DNA from: Penium margaritaceum
Lineage: Eukaryota > Streptophyta > Zygnematophyceae > Desmidiales > Peniaceae
NCBI GenBank assembly: GCA_023375785.1
Contig: SZWC01000519.1
Coordinates: 74,176-138,175 of the forward strand
Length of the DNA stretch: 64,000 nucleotides
Direction: 5' to 3'
The notes beneath the pieces are model-generated. The model was not told the DNA's origin, searched no databases, and was given only the letters and a program-made list of their open reading frames with translations. This document shows, in pieces, positions 23,201-36,240 of the stretch. The position numbers were made by a program, and so were the translations under genes. Every line of letters starts with the position of its first letter. The first letter of the stretch is position 1.

Positions 23201-26200
23201 GAGAGACAATGATTTGGGAACCCTATGTATCGACTATAAAGGACAATGAACTTCAATACATAGTGGTACGGTGTGGCTACTATGCACACCAAACAACCAA
23301 ACTAGGCATATGTCACCGACCATGATGAAAGAATTTCAATATGGGTGGTGAACATTCACCAACCATAACACGAGTCACAAAGGGTCAGAGGGGGGAAACA
23401 ATGGGGTGTGAATATCAGTTCTCAACTAGCAAGTACAGCGACCTTCAATCAGTATAAGCATGGTGTGGCTACCATGCACAATGACCGACCAAAGTAGGCA
23501 TATGTACTACCTTTGACCAAACAAATCCGCTGTGTGTGGTCAGCATTGACAACTCATAACAGGAGTCACAAATGGTCAGAGGGGGAGACAATGGTTTGGG
23601 AACCCTATGTATCGACTAGAAAGGACAAATAACTTCAATACCTAGTGGCATGGTGTGGCTAATATGCACACCAAGCAACCAAACTAGGAATATGTCACTG
23701 ACCATGATCAAAGAATTTCAACATGGGTGGTCAACCTTGACCAACCATAACACGAGTCACAAACGGTAAGGCGAGGAAACAATGCTATGGGAATATCAGT
23801 TCTCAACTAGCAAGTACAATGACCTTCAGTCAGCAGTAGCATGGTGTGGCTACCATGCACAACGACTGACCAAAGCAGGCATATGTACTGCCTATGACCA
23901 ACGAAATCCGATGTGTGTTGTCAACATTGACAGCTCATAATACGAGTCACAAATGGTCAGAGGGGGAAACAATGGTTTGGGAGCACCCAGTATCAAATAG
24001 CAAGCACAGTGAGCTTCAATTCGTTGTGGCACGGTGTGGGTACCATGCACGATGACCAATCAAAGTAGGCATATATCAATGACCATGACCAAATAATGGC
24101 ACTAGGTGTGGTAAACCTTGACAACTCATAACACGAGTCACAAATGGTCAGGATGGAATAGAGTGGTTTGTGAATACTAGGTATTGACTAGCAAGTACAA
24201 ATACCTTCAATATGTAGTGGCACAGTGTGGCTACAATGCACTGCGACCAACCAAAGCATGCATATGTGACTGACCATGAACAAAGAATTTCACTTCCTGT
24301 TGTCAACGTTTACAACTCACAACACGGGTCACAGATAGTCAGAGGGGGCTAACAATGGTTTGGGAACACTAGCTTTCAACAAGAAAGCACAAAGACCTTT
24401 GATACGTAATGACACGGCGTGGTAACCATGTACAGTGACAAACCAAAGTAGGCATGTGTCATAAACCATGACCAAACGGATTTCAGAGTGTGTGGTCAAC
24501 GTTGAAAACTCATAACACGAGTCACAAATGGTCAGTGGGGGAAACCATGGGCTGGGAACACTAGTTATCAACTAGCAAGTAGAAATATTTCCAACAAGTA
24601 GTGGCACGGTGTGGCTAGCGTGCACAGTGACCAACCAAAGGATGCATATGTCACAAACTATAACCAAAGAAGTCCACTATGTGTGGTCAATATTGCGAAC
24701 TCATGACACGAGTCACAAATGGTCAAAGGGAGAGGCAATGTTTGAGAACCCTATGTATCAACTAGAAAGGACAAAGAACTTCGATACGTAGTGGCACGGT
24801 GTGGCTAATATGAAGACCAAACAACCAAACTAGGCATATGTCACTGACCATGACCAAAGAATTTTAACATGGGTGGTCAACGTTGACCGACCATAACACG
24901 ACTCACAAAACGTAAGGGGAGGAAACAATGCTATGGGAATATCAGTTCTCAACTAGCAAGTACAATGAGCTTCACTCAACAGTAGCACGGTGTGGCTACC
25001 ATGCACAATGACCAACCAAAGAAGGCATATGCACTGCCTTTGACCAAATGAATCCGCTGTGTGTGGTCAAAGTTGACAACTCATAATACGAGTCACAAAT
25101 GGTTAGAGAGGGAAACAATGGTTTGGGAACACCAAGTACAAAATAGCAAGCACAAGGAGCTTCAATACGTTGTGGCACAGTGTGGATACCATGCACGATG
25201 ACCAACCAAAGTAGGGATACGTCAATGACCATGACCAAATAATAGCACTAAGTGTGGTAAACCTTGACAACTCATAACACAAGTCACAAATGGTCAGGGT
25301 GGACGATAATGATTTGTGAATACTAGTTATCAACTAGCAAGTACAAATACCTTCAATATGTAGTGGCACAGTGTGGCTACAATGCACAGGGACCAACCAA
25401 AGTATGCATATGTCACTGACCACGAACAAAGAATTTCACTTCATGTGGTCAACATTTACAACTCACAACACGGGTCACAGATAGTCCGAGGGGGGCTAAC
25501 AATGGTTTGGGAACACTAGCTTTCAACAAGAAAACACAAAGACATTCGATACGTGATGACACACCGTGGTAACCATGTAAAGTGACAAACCAAAGTAGGC
25601 ATGTATCACAAACCATGACCAAACGGATTTCACGGTGTGTGGTCAACGTTGAAAACTCATAACACGTGTCACAAATGGTCATTGGGGGAGACAATGGGTT
25701 GGGAACACTAGTTATCAACTAGTAAGTAGAAACGTTTTCAACAAGTAGTGGCACGGTGTGGCTAGCGTGCACAGTAACCAACCAAAGGATGCACATGTCA
25801 CGGACTATGACCGAAGAAGTCCACTATGTGTGGTCAACAGTGACAACTCATAACACGAGTCACAAATGGTCAGAGGCAGATACCATGGTTTGGGAACCCT
25901 ATGTATCAACCAGAAAGGACAACAAACTTCAATACGTAGTGGCACGGCGTGGCTACTATGCACACCAAACACCCAAACTAGGCATATGTCACTGACCATG
26001 ACCAGATAATTTCAATATGGGTGGGCAACGTTGACCAACCATAACAGGAGTCACAAACGGCCGAGGAAGGAAACAATGCTATGGGAATATCAGTTCTCAA
26101 CTAGCAAGTATAACGACCTTCCGTCAGTAGTATCACAGTGTGGCTATCATGCACAGTGACCGACCAAAGTAGGCATATGTACTGCCTTTGACCAAAGAAA

Positions 26201-29200
26201 TCCGATGTGTGTGGTCAACGTTGACAACTCATAATACGGGTCACAAGTGGTCAGAGGGGGAAACAAGGGTTTGGGAACTCCGAGTAAATAGCAAGCATAA
26301 GAAGCTTTATACGTTGTGGCACAGTGTGGATACCATGCACGATGACCAACCAAAGTAGGCATATGTCACTGACCATGACCAAATAATGGCACTAAGTGTG
26401 GTAAACCTTGACAACTCATAACACGAGTCACTAATGGTCAGGGTGGAAGATAATGGTTTGTGAATACTAGTTATCGGCTAGCAAGTACAAATACCTTCGT
26501 TATGTAGTGGCACAGTGTTGCTACAATGCACAGTGACCAACCAAAGTATGCATATGTCACTGACCATGAACAAAGAATTTCACTTCATGTGGTCAAAATT
26601 TACAACTCACAGCACGGGTCACGGATAGTCAGAGGGGGCTAACAATGGTTTGGAAACACTAGCTGTCAACAAGAAAGCACACAGGCCTTTGATACAGAAT
26701 GACACGGCATGGTAACCATGTACAGTGACAACCCAAAGTAGGCACGTGTCACAAACCATGACCAAACGGATTTCACAGTGTGTGGTCAAAGTTGAAAACT
26801 CAAAACACGAGTCACAAATGGTCAGTGGGGTAAACCATGGATTGGGAACACTAGCTATCAAGTAGCAAGTAGAAACATTTTCAACAAGTAGTGGCACGGT
26901 GTGGCTAGCGTGCACAGTGACCAACCAGAGGATGCTTACGTCACTGACTATGACCGAAGAAGTCCACTACATGTGGTCAACATTGACAACTCATAACACG
27001 AGTCAAAAATGGTCAGTATGGAAGATAATGATTTGTGAATACTAGTTATTGACTAGCAAGTATAAATACCTTCAATATGTAGTGGCACAGTGTGGCTACA
27101 ATGCACAGTGACCAACCAAAGCATGCATATGTAACTGACCATGAACAAATCATTTCACTTCATGTGGTCAACATTTACAACTCACAACACGGGTCACACA
27201 TAGTCAGATGGGGGCTAACAATGGTTTGGGAACACTAGCTGTCAACAAGAAAGCACAAAGACCTTCGATACGTAATGACACGGCGTGGTAACCATGTATA
27301 GAAACAAACCAAAGTAGGCATGTGTCACAAACCATGACCAGACGGATTTCACAATGTGTGGTCAACGTTGAAAACTCATAAAACGAGTCACAACAGATGA
27401 GTGGGGGAAACCATGGGTTGGGAACACTAGTTAACAACTAGCAAGTAGAAAGATTGTCAACAAGTAGTGGCACGGTGTGGCTAGCGTGCACAGTGACCAA
27501 CCAAATGATGCATATGTCACTGACTATGACCAATGAAGTCCACTGTGTGTGGTCAACGTTGACAACTCACAACACGAGTCAAAAATGATCAGAGGGAGAG
27601 ACAACGGTTTGGGAACCATATGTATCCACTAGAAAAGGACAAGGACCTTTAATACGTAGTGGCACGGTGTGGCTAATATGCACACCCAACAACCAAACTA
27701 GGCATATGTCACTGACCATGACGAGAGAAGTTCAATATGGGTGGTCAACGTTGACCAACCATAACACGAGTCAACAACGGTCAGGGCAGGAAACAATGCT
27801 ATGGGAATATCAGCTCTCAACTAGCAAGTACAACGACCGTCAGTCAGTAGTAGCACGGTGTGGCTACCATGCACAGTGACCGACCAAAGTAGGCACATGT
27901 ACTGCCTTTGACCAAAGATATCCACTGTGTGTGGTCAACATTGGCAACTCATAATACAAGTCACAAATGGTCAGAGGGGGAAACAATGGTTTGGGAACAC
28001 CGAGTATCGAATAGCAAGCACAATGAGCTTCAATACATTGTGGCACAGTGTGGATACCATGCACGATGACCAACCAAAGTAGGCATATGTCACTGACCAT
28101 GACCATATAATGGCACAAAGTGTGGTCAACCTTGAAAACTCATAACACGAGTCACAAATGGTCAGGGTGGAAGATAATGAGCTGTGTATACTAGTCTTTG
28201 ACTGGCAAGTACAAATACCTTCAATATGTAGTGGCACAGTGTGGCTACAATGCATAGTGACCAACCAAAGTATGCATATGTCACTGACCATGAACAAAGA
28301 ATTTCACTTCATGTGGTCAATATTTCCAACTCACAACACGAGTCACTGATAGTCACACGGGGAAACAATGGTTTGGGAATACTAGCTGTCAACAGGAAAG
28401 CACAAAGACCTTCGATACATAATGACACGGTGTGGTAACCATGCACAGTAGGCACGTATCACAAACCATGACCAAACGGATTTGACAGTGTCTGGTTAGC
28501 GTTGAAAACAAATAACATGAGTCACAAATGGTCAGAAGGGGAGACCATGGGTTGGGAACACTAGTTATCAACTAGCAAGTAGAAACATTTTCAAAACGTA
28601 TGGGCACGGTGTGGCTACATGCACAGTGACCATCCAAACGATGCATATGTCACTGACTGTGACCGAAGAAGTCCACTATGTGTGGTCAACATTGACAACT
28701 CATACCACGAGTCACACATGGTCAGAGGGAGAGACAATGGTTTGGGAACCCTATGTATCAACTAGAAAGGACAAAGAATTTCACTACGTAGTGGCACGTT
28801 GTGGCTACTATGCACACCAAACAACCAAACTAGGCATATATCACTGACGATGACCAGATAATTTCAATATGGGTGGTCAACGTTGACCAACCATAACACG
28901 AGTCACAAACGGTCAGGGGATGAAACAATGCTATGGGAATATCAATTTTCAACTAGCAAGTATAACGACCTTTCAGTCAGTAGCAGCATGATGTGGCTAC
29001 CATGCACAATGACCAACCAAAGTAGGCATGTGTACTGCCTTTGACCAAAGAAATCCGCTGTGTGTGGTCAACGTTGACAACTCATAATACGAGTCACAAA
29101 TGGTCAGAGGGGGAAGCAATGGTTTGCGAACACCGAGTATCGAATAGCAAGCACAAGGAGCTTCGATACGTTATGGCACAGCGTGGATACCATGTACGAT

Positions 29201-32200
29201 GACCAACCAAAGTAGGCATATGTCACTGGCCATGACCAAATAATGGCACTAAGTGTGGTAAATGTTGACAACTCATAACATGAGTCACAAATGGTCAGGA
29301 TGGGGGATAATGAGCTGTGTATACTAGTCATTGACTAGCAAGTACAAGTACCTTCAATATGTAGTGGCACAGTGTGGCTACAATGCACAGTGACCAACCA
29401 AAGTATGCATATGTCACTGACCATGAACAAAGAATTCCACTTCATGTGGTCAACACTAACAACTCACAACACGAGTCACTGATAGTCATAGGGGGTAACA
29501 ATGGTTTGGCAATACTGGCTGTCAACAAGAAAGCACAAAGACCTTTGCTACGTAATGACACGGTGTGGTAACCATGCACAGTGACAAACCAAAGTAGGCA
29601 TGTGTCACAAACCATGACCAGACGGTTTTCACAGTGTGTGGTTAGCATTGAAAACTCATAACACGAGTCACAAATGGTCAGTAGGGGAGACCATGGGTTG
29701 GGAACACTAGTTATCAACTAGCAAGTAGAAATTTTTTCAACAAGTATTGGCACGGTGTGGCTAGCGTGCACAGTGACCAACCAAAGGATGCATATGCCAC
29801 TCACTGTGACCGAAGAAGTCCCATATGTGTGGTCAACATTGACAATTCATAACACGAGTCACAGATGGTCAGAGGGAGAGACAATGGTTTGGGAACACTA
29901 TGTATCAACTAGAAAGGACAAAGAACTTCAATATGTTGTGGCACGGTGTGGCTACTTTGCACACCAAACAACCAAACCAGGCATATGTCACTGACCATGA
30001 CCAGATACTTTCAATATGGGTGGTCAACGTTGACCAGCCATAACAGGAGTCACAAACGGTCAAGGGAGGAAACAATGCTATGGGTATATCAGTTCTCAAC
30101 TAACAAGTACAACGACCTTCAGTCAGTAGTAGCACGGTGTGGCTACCATGCACAATGACCGACCAAAGTAGGCATATGTACTGCTTTTGAGCAAAGAAAT
30201 CCGCTGTGTGTGGTCAACGCTGACAACTCATAATAGGAGTCACAAATGGTCAGAGGGAGAAACAATAGTTTGGGAACACCGAGTATCAAATAGCAAGCAC
30301 AAGGAGCTTCAATACGTTGTGGCACAGTGTTGATACCATGCACGATGACCAACCAAAGTAGGCATATGTCACTGACCATGACCAAATAATGTCACAAAGT
30401 GTGGTAAACTTTAACAACTCATAACACGAGTCACAAATGGTCAGGGTGGAAGATAATGGTTTGTGAATACTAGTTACCGACTAGCAAGTACAAATACCTT
30501 CAATATGTAGTGGCACAGTGTGGCTACAATGCACAGTGACCAACCAAAGTATGCATATGTCACTGACTATGAACAACAAATTTCACTTCATGTGGTCAAC
30601 ATTTAGAACTCACAACACGGGTCACTGATAGTCAGAGGGGGCTAACAATGGTTTAGGAACACTAGCTGTCAACAAGAAAGCACACAGACCTTTGATACGT
30701 AATGACACGACGTGGTAACCATGTACAGTAACAAACCAAGGTAGGCATGTGTCACAAACCATGACCAAACGGATTTCACAGTGTGATGTCAACGTTGAAA
30801 ACTCATAACACGAGTCATAACTGGTCAGTGGGGGAAACCATGGATTAGGAACACTAGTTATCAACTAGCAAGTAGAAAGATTTTCAACAAGTAGTGGCAC
30901 GGTGTGGCTAGCGTGCACAGTGACCAACCAAAGGATGCATATGTCACTGACTTTGACCGGTGAAGTCCACTATGTGTGGTCAACATTGACAACTCACAAC
31001 ACGAGTCACAAATGGTCAGAGGGAGAGACAATGGTTTGGGAAACATATGTATTCACTAGAAAGGACAAGGAACTTCAATACGTAGTGGCACGGTGTGGCT
31101 ACTATGCACACCAAACAACCAAACTAGGCATATGTCACTGACCATGAAGAGAGAATTTCAATATGGGTGGTCAACGTTGACCAACCATAACACGAGTCAA
31201 AAACGGTCCGAGGAGGAAACAATGCTATGGGAATATCAGTTATCAACTAGCAAGTACAACGACATTCAGTCAGTAGTAGCACGGTGTGGCTACCATGCAC
31301 AATGAACGACCAAAGTAGGCCTGTCTCTGACCAACAAAATCTACTGTGTGTGGTCAACATTGACAGCTCATAATACGTGGCACAAATGGTCAGAGGGGGA
31401 AACAATGGTTTGGGAACACCAAGTATCAAAACGTAAGCACAAGGAGCTTCAATACGTTGTGGCACGGTGTGGATACCATGCGCGATGTCCAACCTAAGTA
31501 GGCATATGTCACTGACCATGACCAAATAATGGCAATAAGTGTGGTAAACCTTGACAACTCATAACATGAGTCACAAATGGTCAGGGTGGAAGACAATGAT
31601 TTGTGAATACTAGTTATTGACTAGCAGGTACAAATACCTTCAATGTGTAGTGGCACAGTGTGGCTACAATGCACAGTGACCAACCAAAGTATGCATATGT
31701 CACTGACCAGGAAGAAGGAATTTCACTTCATGTGGTCAACATCTACAACTCACGACACGAGTCAATGATAGTCAGAGGGGGTAACAATGGGTTTGGAACA
31801 CTGGCTGTCAACAAGAAAGCACAAAGACCTTCGATACGTAATGACACGGCGTGGTAACCATGTACAATGACAAATGAAAGTAGGCATGTGTCACAAACCA
31901 TGACCAAACGGATTTCACAGTGTGTGGTCAACGTTGAGAACTCATAACACGGGTCACAAATGTTCGGTGGGAGAAACCATGGGTTGGGAACACTAGTTCT
32001 CAACTAGCAAGTCGAAATATTTTCAACAAGTAGTGGCATGGTGTGGCTACTGTGCACAGTGACCAACCAAAGGATGCATATGTCACTGACTATGAACAAA
32101 GAAGTCCACTATGTGTGGTCAACATTGACAGCTCATAACACGAGTCACAAATGGTCAGAGGGAGAAACAATGGTTTGGGAACCCTATGTATCGACTATAA

Positions 32201-33993
32201 AGGATAAATAACTTCAATACGTAGCGGCACGGTGTGGCTAACATGCACACCAAACAACCAAACTAGGCATATGTCACTGACCATGACCAGGGAATTTCAA
32301 TATGGGTGGTCAAGTTTAACCAACCATAACACGATAAAATAACAGCCAAGGGAGGAAACAATGCTACGGGAATATCAGTTATCAACAAGAAAGTACAACG
32401 ACCTACAGTCAGTAGTAGCACGGCGTGGCAACCATGCACAATGAACGACCAAAGTAGGCATATGTACTGCATTTCAGCAAAGAAACCCGCTATGTGTGGT
32501 CAACATTGACAACTCATAATACGAGTCACAAATGGTCAGAGGGGAAAACAATGGTTTGGGAATACCACGTATCAAATAGCAAGCACAAGGAGCTTCAATA
32601 CGTTGTGGTACGGTGTGGATACCATACACGATGACCAACCAAAGCAGACATATGTCACTGACCATGACCAAATAATGGCACTAAGTGTGGTAAACCTTGA
32701 CAACTCATAACACGAGTCACAAATCGTCAGGGTGGAATGTAATGGTTTGCGAATACTAGTTATGGACTAGTAAGTACAAATACCTTCAATATGTAGTGGC
32801 ACAGTGTGGCTACGATGCACTGTGACAAACCGAAGTATGCATGTGTGACTGACCATGAACAAAGAATTTCACTTCATGTGGTCAACATTTACAACTCACA
32901 ACACGGGTCACAGACCGTCAGAGGGGTCTAACAGTGGTTTGGGAACACTGGCTGTCAACAAGAAAGCACAAAGACCTTTGATACGTAACGACACGGCGTG
33001 GTAACCATGTACAGTAACAAACCAAACTAGGCATGTGTCACAAACCATGACCAAACGGATTTCACAGTGTGTGGTCAACGTTGAAAACTCATAACACGAG
33101 ACACAACTGGTCAGTGGGGGAAACCATGGGTTGGGAACACTAGTTATCAACTAGCAAGTAGAAAGATTTTCAACAAGTAGTGGCACGGTGTGGCTAGCGT
33201 GCACAATGACCAACCAAAGGATGCATATGTCACTGACTCTGACCAAACAAGTCCATTATGTTTGGTCAACATTGACAACTCATAACACGAGTCACAAATG
33301 TTCAGAGGGAGAGACAATGGTTTGGGAACCTTATGTATTGACTAGAAAGGACAAGGAACTTCAATACGTAGTGGCACGGTGTGGCTAATATGCACACCAA
33401 ATAACCAAACTAGGCATATGACACTGACCATGACGAGAGAGTTTCAATATGGGTGGTCAACGTTGACCAACCATACCACGAGTAAAAAATGGTTAGGGGA
33501 GGAAACAGTGCTATGGGAATATCAGTTATCAACTAGCAAGTACAACGACCTTAAGTCAGTAGTAGCACGGTGTGGCTACCATGCACAATGAACGACCAAA
33601 GTAGGCATATGTACTGCCTTTGACCAAAGAAGTGCGCTGTGTGTGGTCAAGGTTGACAACTCATAATACGAGTCACATATGGTCAGAGGGGGAAACAATG
33701 GTTTGGGAACACCGAGTATCAAATAGCAAGCACAAGGAGTTTCAATACGTTGTGCCATTGTGTGGATACCATGCACAATGACCAACCAAAGTAGGCATAT
33801 GTCACTGACCATGACCAAATAATGGCACTAAGTGTGGTAATCATTGACAACTCATAGCACGAGTCACAAATGGTCAAGGTGGAAGATAATGGTTTGTGAA
33901 TAATAGTTATTGACTAGCAAGTACAAATACCTTCAATATGTAGTGGCACAGTGTGGCTACAATGCACAGTGACCAACCGAAGTATGCATATGA

Positions 33994-36240
33994 TCACTGT
34001 TTCAATGGTACTTTGGTCACACTTTCACTATGTATCGAAGCTTTAGTGACATCCTCACACTTCTTATGGTGCATTGGTCCTTGGATTATTTATCTATGGT
34101 ATTTTGATCACATTAACACTGTTTCAAGGGTAAGCTTGTTACATGTTCACTGTGTCTATGGTGCTTTGGTCAGAGTATCACTCTTTCAACGGTGCTTTGG
34201 TCACCCTTTCACTGTTTATATGGTGTTTGGTCACATTTTTAGTGTTTTAATGGTGGTTATGTCAGACTTTCACTGTTTCTATGATACGCATGTCCCAATA
34301 TCAAAGTTTCAATGGTGTTTTGGTCACACTTTCACTGTGTCTAAGGTGCGTTTGTCACATGATCACTCTTACAATGGTGCTTTGGTCACACTTTCACTTT
34401 GTCGATGGTGCTTAAGTCACATGCTCACTATTTTAATGGTGCTTTGGTCACACTCTCACTATTTCTATGGAACTTTTGTCACATTAAAAGCTGTTTGAAT
34501 GGTGCTTTGGTCACATCACCACTGTTTTGATGGTGTTGTGGTCACACTTTTAATGTGTCTATGGTGGTTAGGTTACATTATCACTGTTCCAATGGTGCGT
34601 TGGTCACACTTTAAATGTGTCTATAGTGGTTCTGTTGCATTATGATTGTTTCACTGGTACCTTGGTCACACCTTTATGTGTCGATGGTACTTTGGTCACA
34701 TTTTCACCATTTCAATGGTGCTTTTGTCACACTTTCACTGCGTATATGGTGCTTAGGTCACATTATCACTTGTTTTATGGTGCTTTTGTCACATTGTCAC
34801 TGTGTTTATGGTACGTATGTCACATCATCGCTGTTTTTATGGTCCTTTAGTCACACTCTCACTGTGTCATGGTGCTTTGGTGACATTCTCACTGCTCCAA
34901 TGGTGCTTTGGTCAGAGTTTCACTACTTCTATAGTGCTTAGGTCATATTGTCACTATTCTAATGGTGATGTGGTCACGGTTTTACCGTGTTTATGGTGCT
35001 ATGGTCACATTGTCACCCTTTCAATGGTGCTTCGGTCACACTGTCAGTGTGGCCACGTTGCTTTGGTGACATCATTATTGTTTCAATTGTGCTGTGGTCC
35101 TTATAGTCTGTATCTAGGGTGCTTCAGTTACATTAGCACATTTTAAATGGTGCTTTGGTCACTCTTTCACCATGTCTTTGATACTTTGGTCACTTTATCC
35201 CAGTTTCTGTGGTACTTTAGTCACACTTTCATTTTGCCTATGATGCTTTGGTCGCATTATAAATGTTTCAATGGTGCTTTGGTCACACTTTACAGGTGTC
35301 TTTGGTGCTTAGTCACATTATCATTACTTAAATGGTGCATTCGTCACACTTTCACTATGTCTATGGTGCTTCGGTCACATGATAATTGTTTCAATTGTGC
35401 TTTGGTCACACTCTCACTGCGTCTATGGTGCTTTGGTCACATTATTACTATTTGAATGGTGTTTGGGTCCTACTTATATTGTGTCTTTGGTGCGTTGGTC
35501 ACATCGTAACAGTTTCAATGGTGCTGTGGTCACACCTTTACCGTCTTCATGGTTCTTCAATCACACTTTCACAGTTTTCATGCTACTCCAGTCTAGCTTT
35601 CACTATGTCTATGGTGCTTTGGTCACTTATCCCTGTTTCAATGGTGCCTTGGTCGCACTTTCATTGTGTCTATGATGCTTATGTCATGTTATCACTATTT
35701 TGATGGTTATTTGGTCATGATTTCAATGTGTGTGTGGTTCTTTGGTTACATCATCACTGTTTTCATGGCACTTTGGTCACACCTTTACTGTGTGTACGGT
35801 GTTTTGGTTGAATAATGATTCTTCCAATGGTGCTTTGGTAACACTTTCATGATGTCTACAGTGCTTTGGTCATATTATCATTGTTTCAATTGTGCTTTGG
35901 TCACACTTTCATTACGCCTATGAAGCTTTGGTCACGTTATCACTGTTTTAGTCGTGCTTTGGTCAGATGTGTACTGTATTTATCAGGCTTAGGTCACATT
36001 ATCATTATTTCAATGGTGGTCTGGTCACATATTCACTGCATCAATGGTGCTTTGGCCACATTATCACAGTTTCAATGGTGCTTTGGTCACGCTTTCATGT
36101 CTAGAGTGCTTAGGTCACATTATCTCTGTTTCAACGGTGCGTTGGTCACACGTTTGTTGTTTATACAGTACTTATATCACGTTTCACTGTTTCAATGGTG
36201 CTTTGGTCACACTTTGACTGTGTCTATGGCGGTGTGGTCA
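33994..36240 (-). repeat. 31/62-bp satellite array, segment 4 (orientation B)
   Basis: The same satellite on the opposite strand (plus strand reads TTTCAATGGTGCTTTGGTCA). It joins the HOR array at GCATATG/ATCACTG, where TCACTG is common to both repeats. It ends near 36240, where the strand flips. No gene is visible. Confidence 0.95.

Larger units (their letters stand above)
15934..33993 (+). repeat. 191-bp satellite in a six-monomer higher-order repeat (forward)
   Basis: Tandem monomers of about 191 bp share GGCACGGTGTGGCTA, GACCAACCAAAG, TGTGGTCAAC and AACACGAGTCACAAATGGTC. Six types follow in fixed order, named from the text after GTGTGG: (1) CTAGCGTGCAC, (2) CTACTATGCACACCAAACAA, (3) CTACCATGCACAATGACC with ATGTACTGCCTTTG, (4) ATACCATGCACGATG, (5) CTACAATGCACAGTG, (6) GGTAACCATGTACAG with CAAACGGATTTCACAG. 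Type 1 recurs at 16043, 17189, 18336, 21174, 21940, 23086, 24615, 25762, 26905, 27481, 28615, 29761, 30908, 32047 and 33194, mostly 1,146-1,147 bp apart. Alpha-satellite-like HOR organisation is typical of homogenised centromeric arrays. No gene is visible. Confidence 0.93.

Noticed and set aside
16037-33591. Recurrent 60-100 codon frames in the 191-bp satellite, such as those starting MWLACTVTNQRMHMSLTMTE
   Set aside because: The same frame recurs once per monomer type with stops at monomer ends, as expected from a tandem repeat by chance. No known family.
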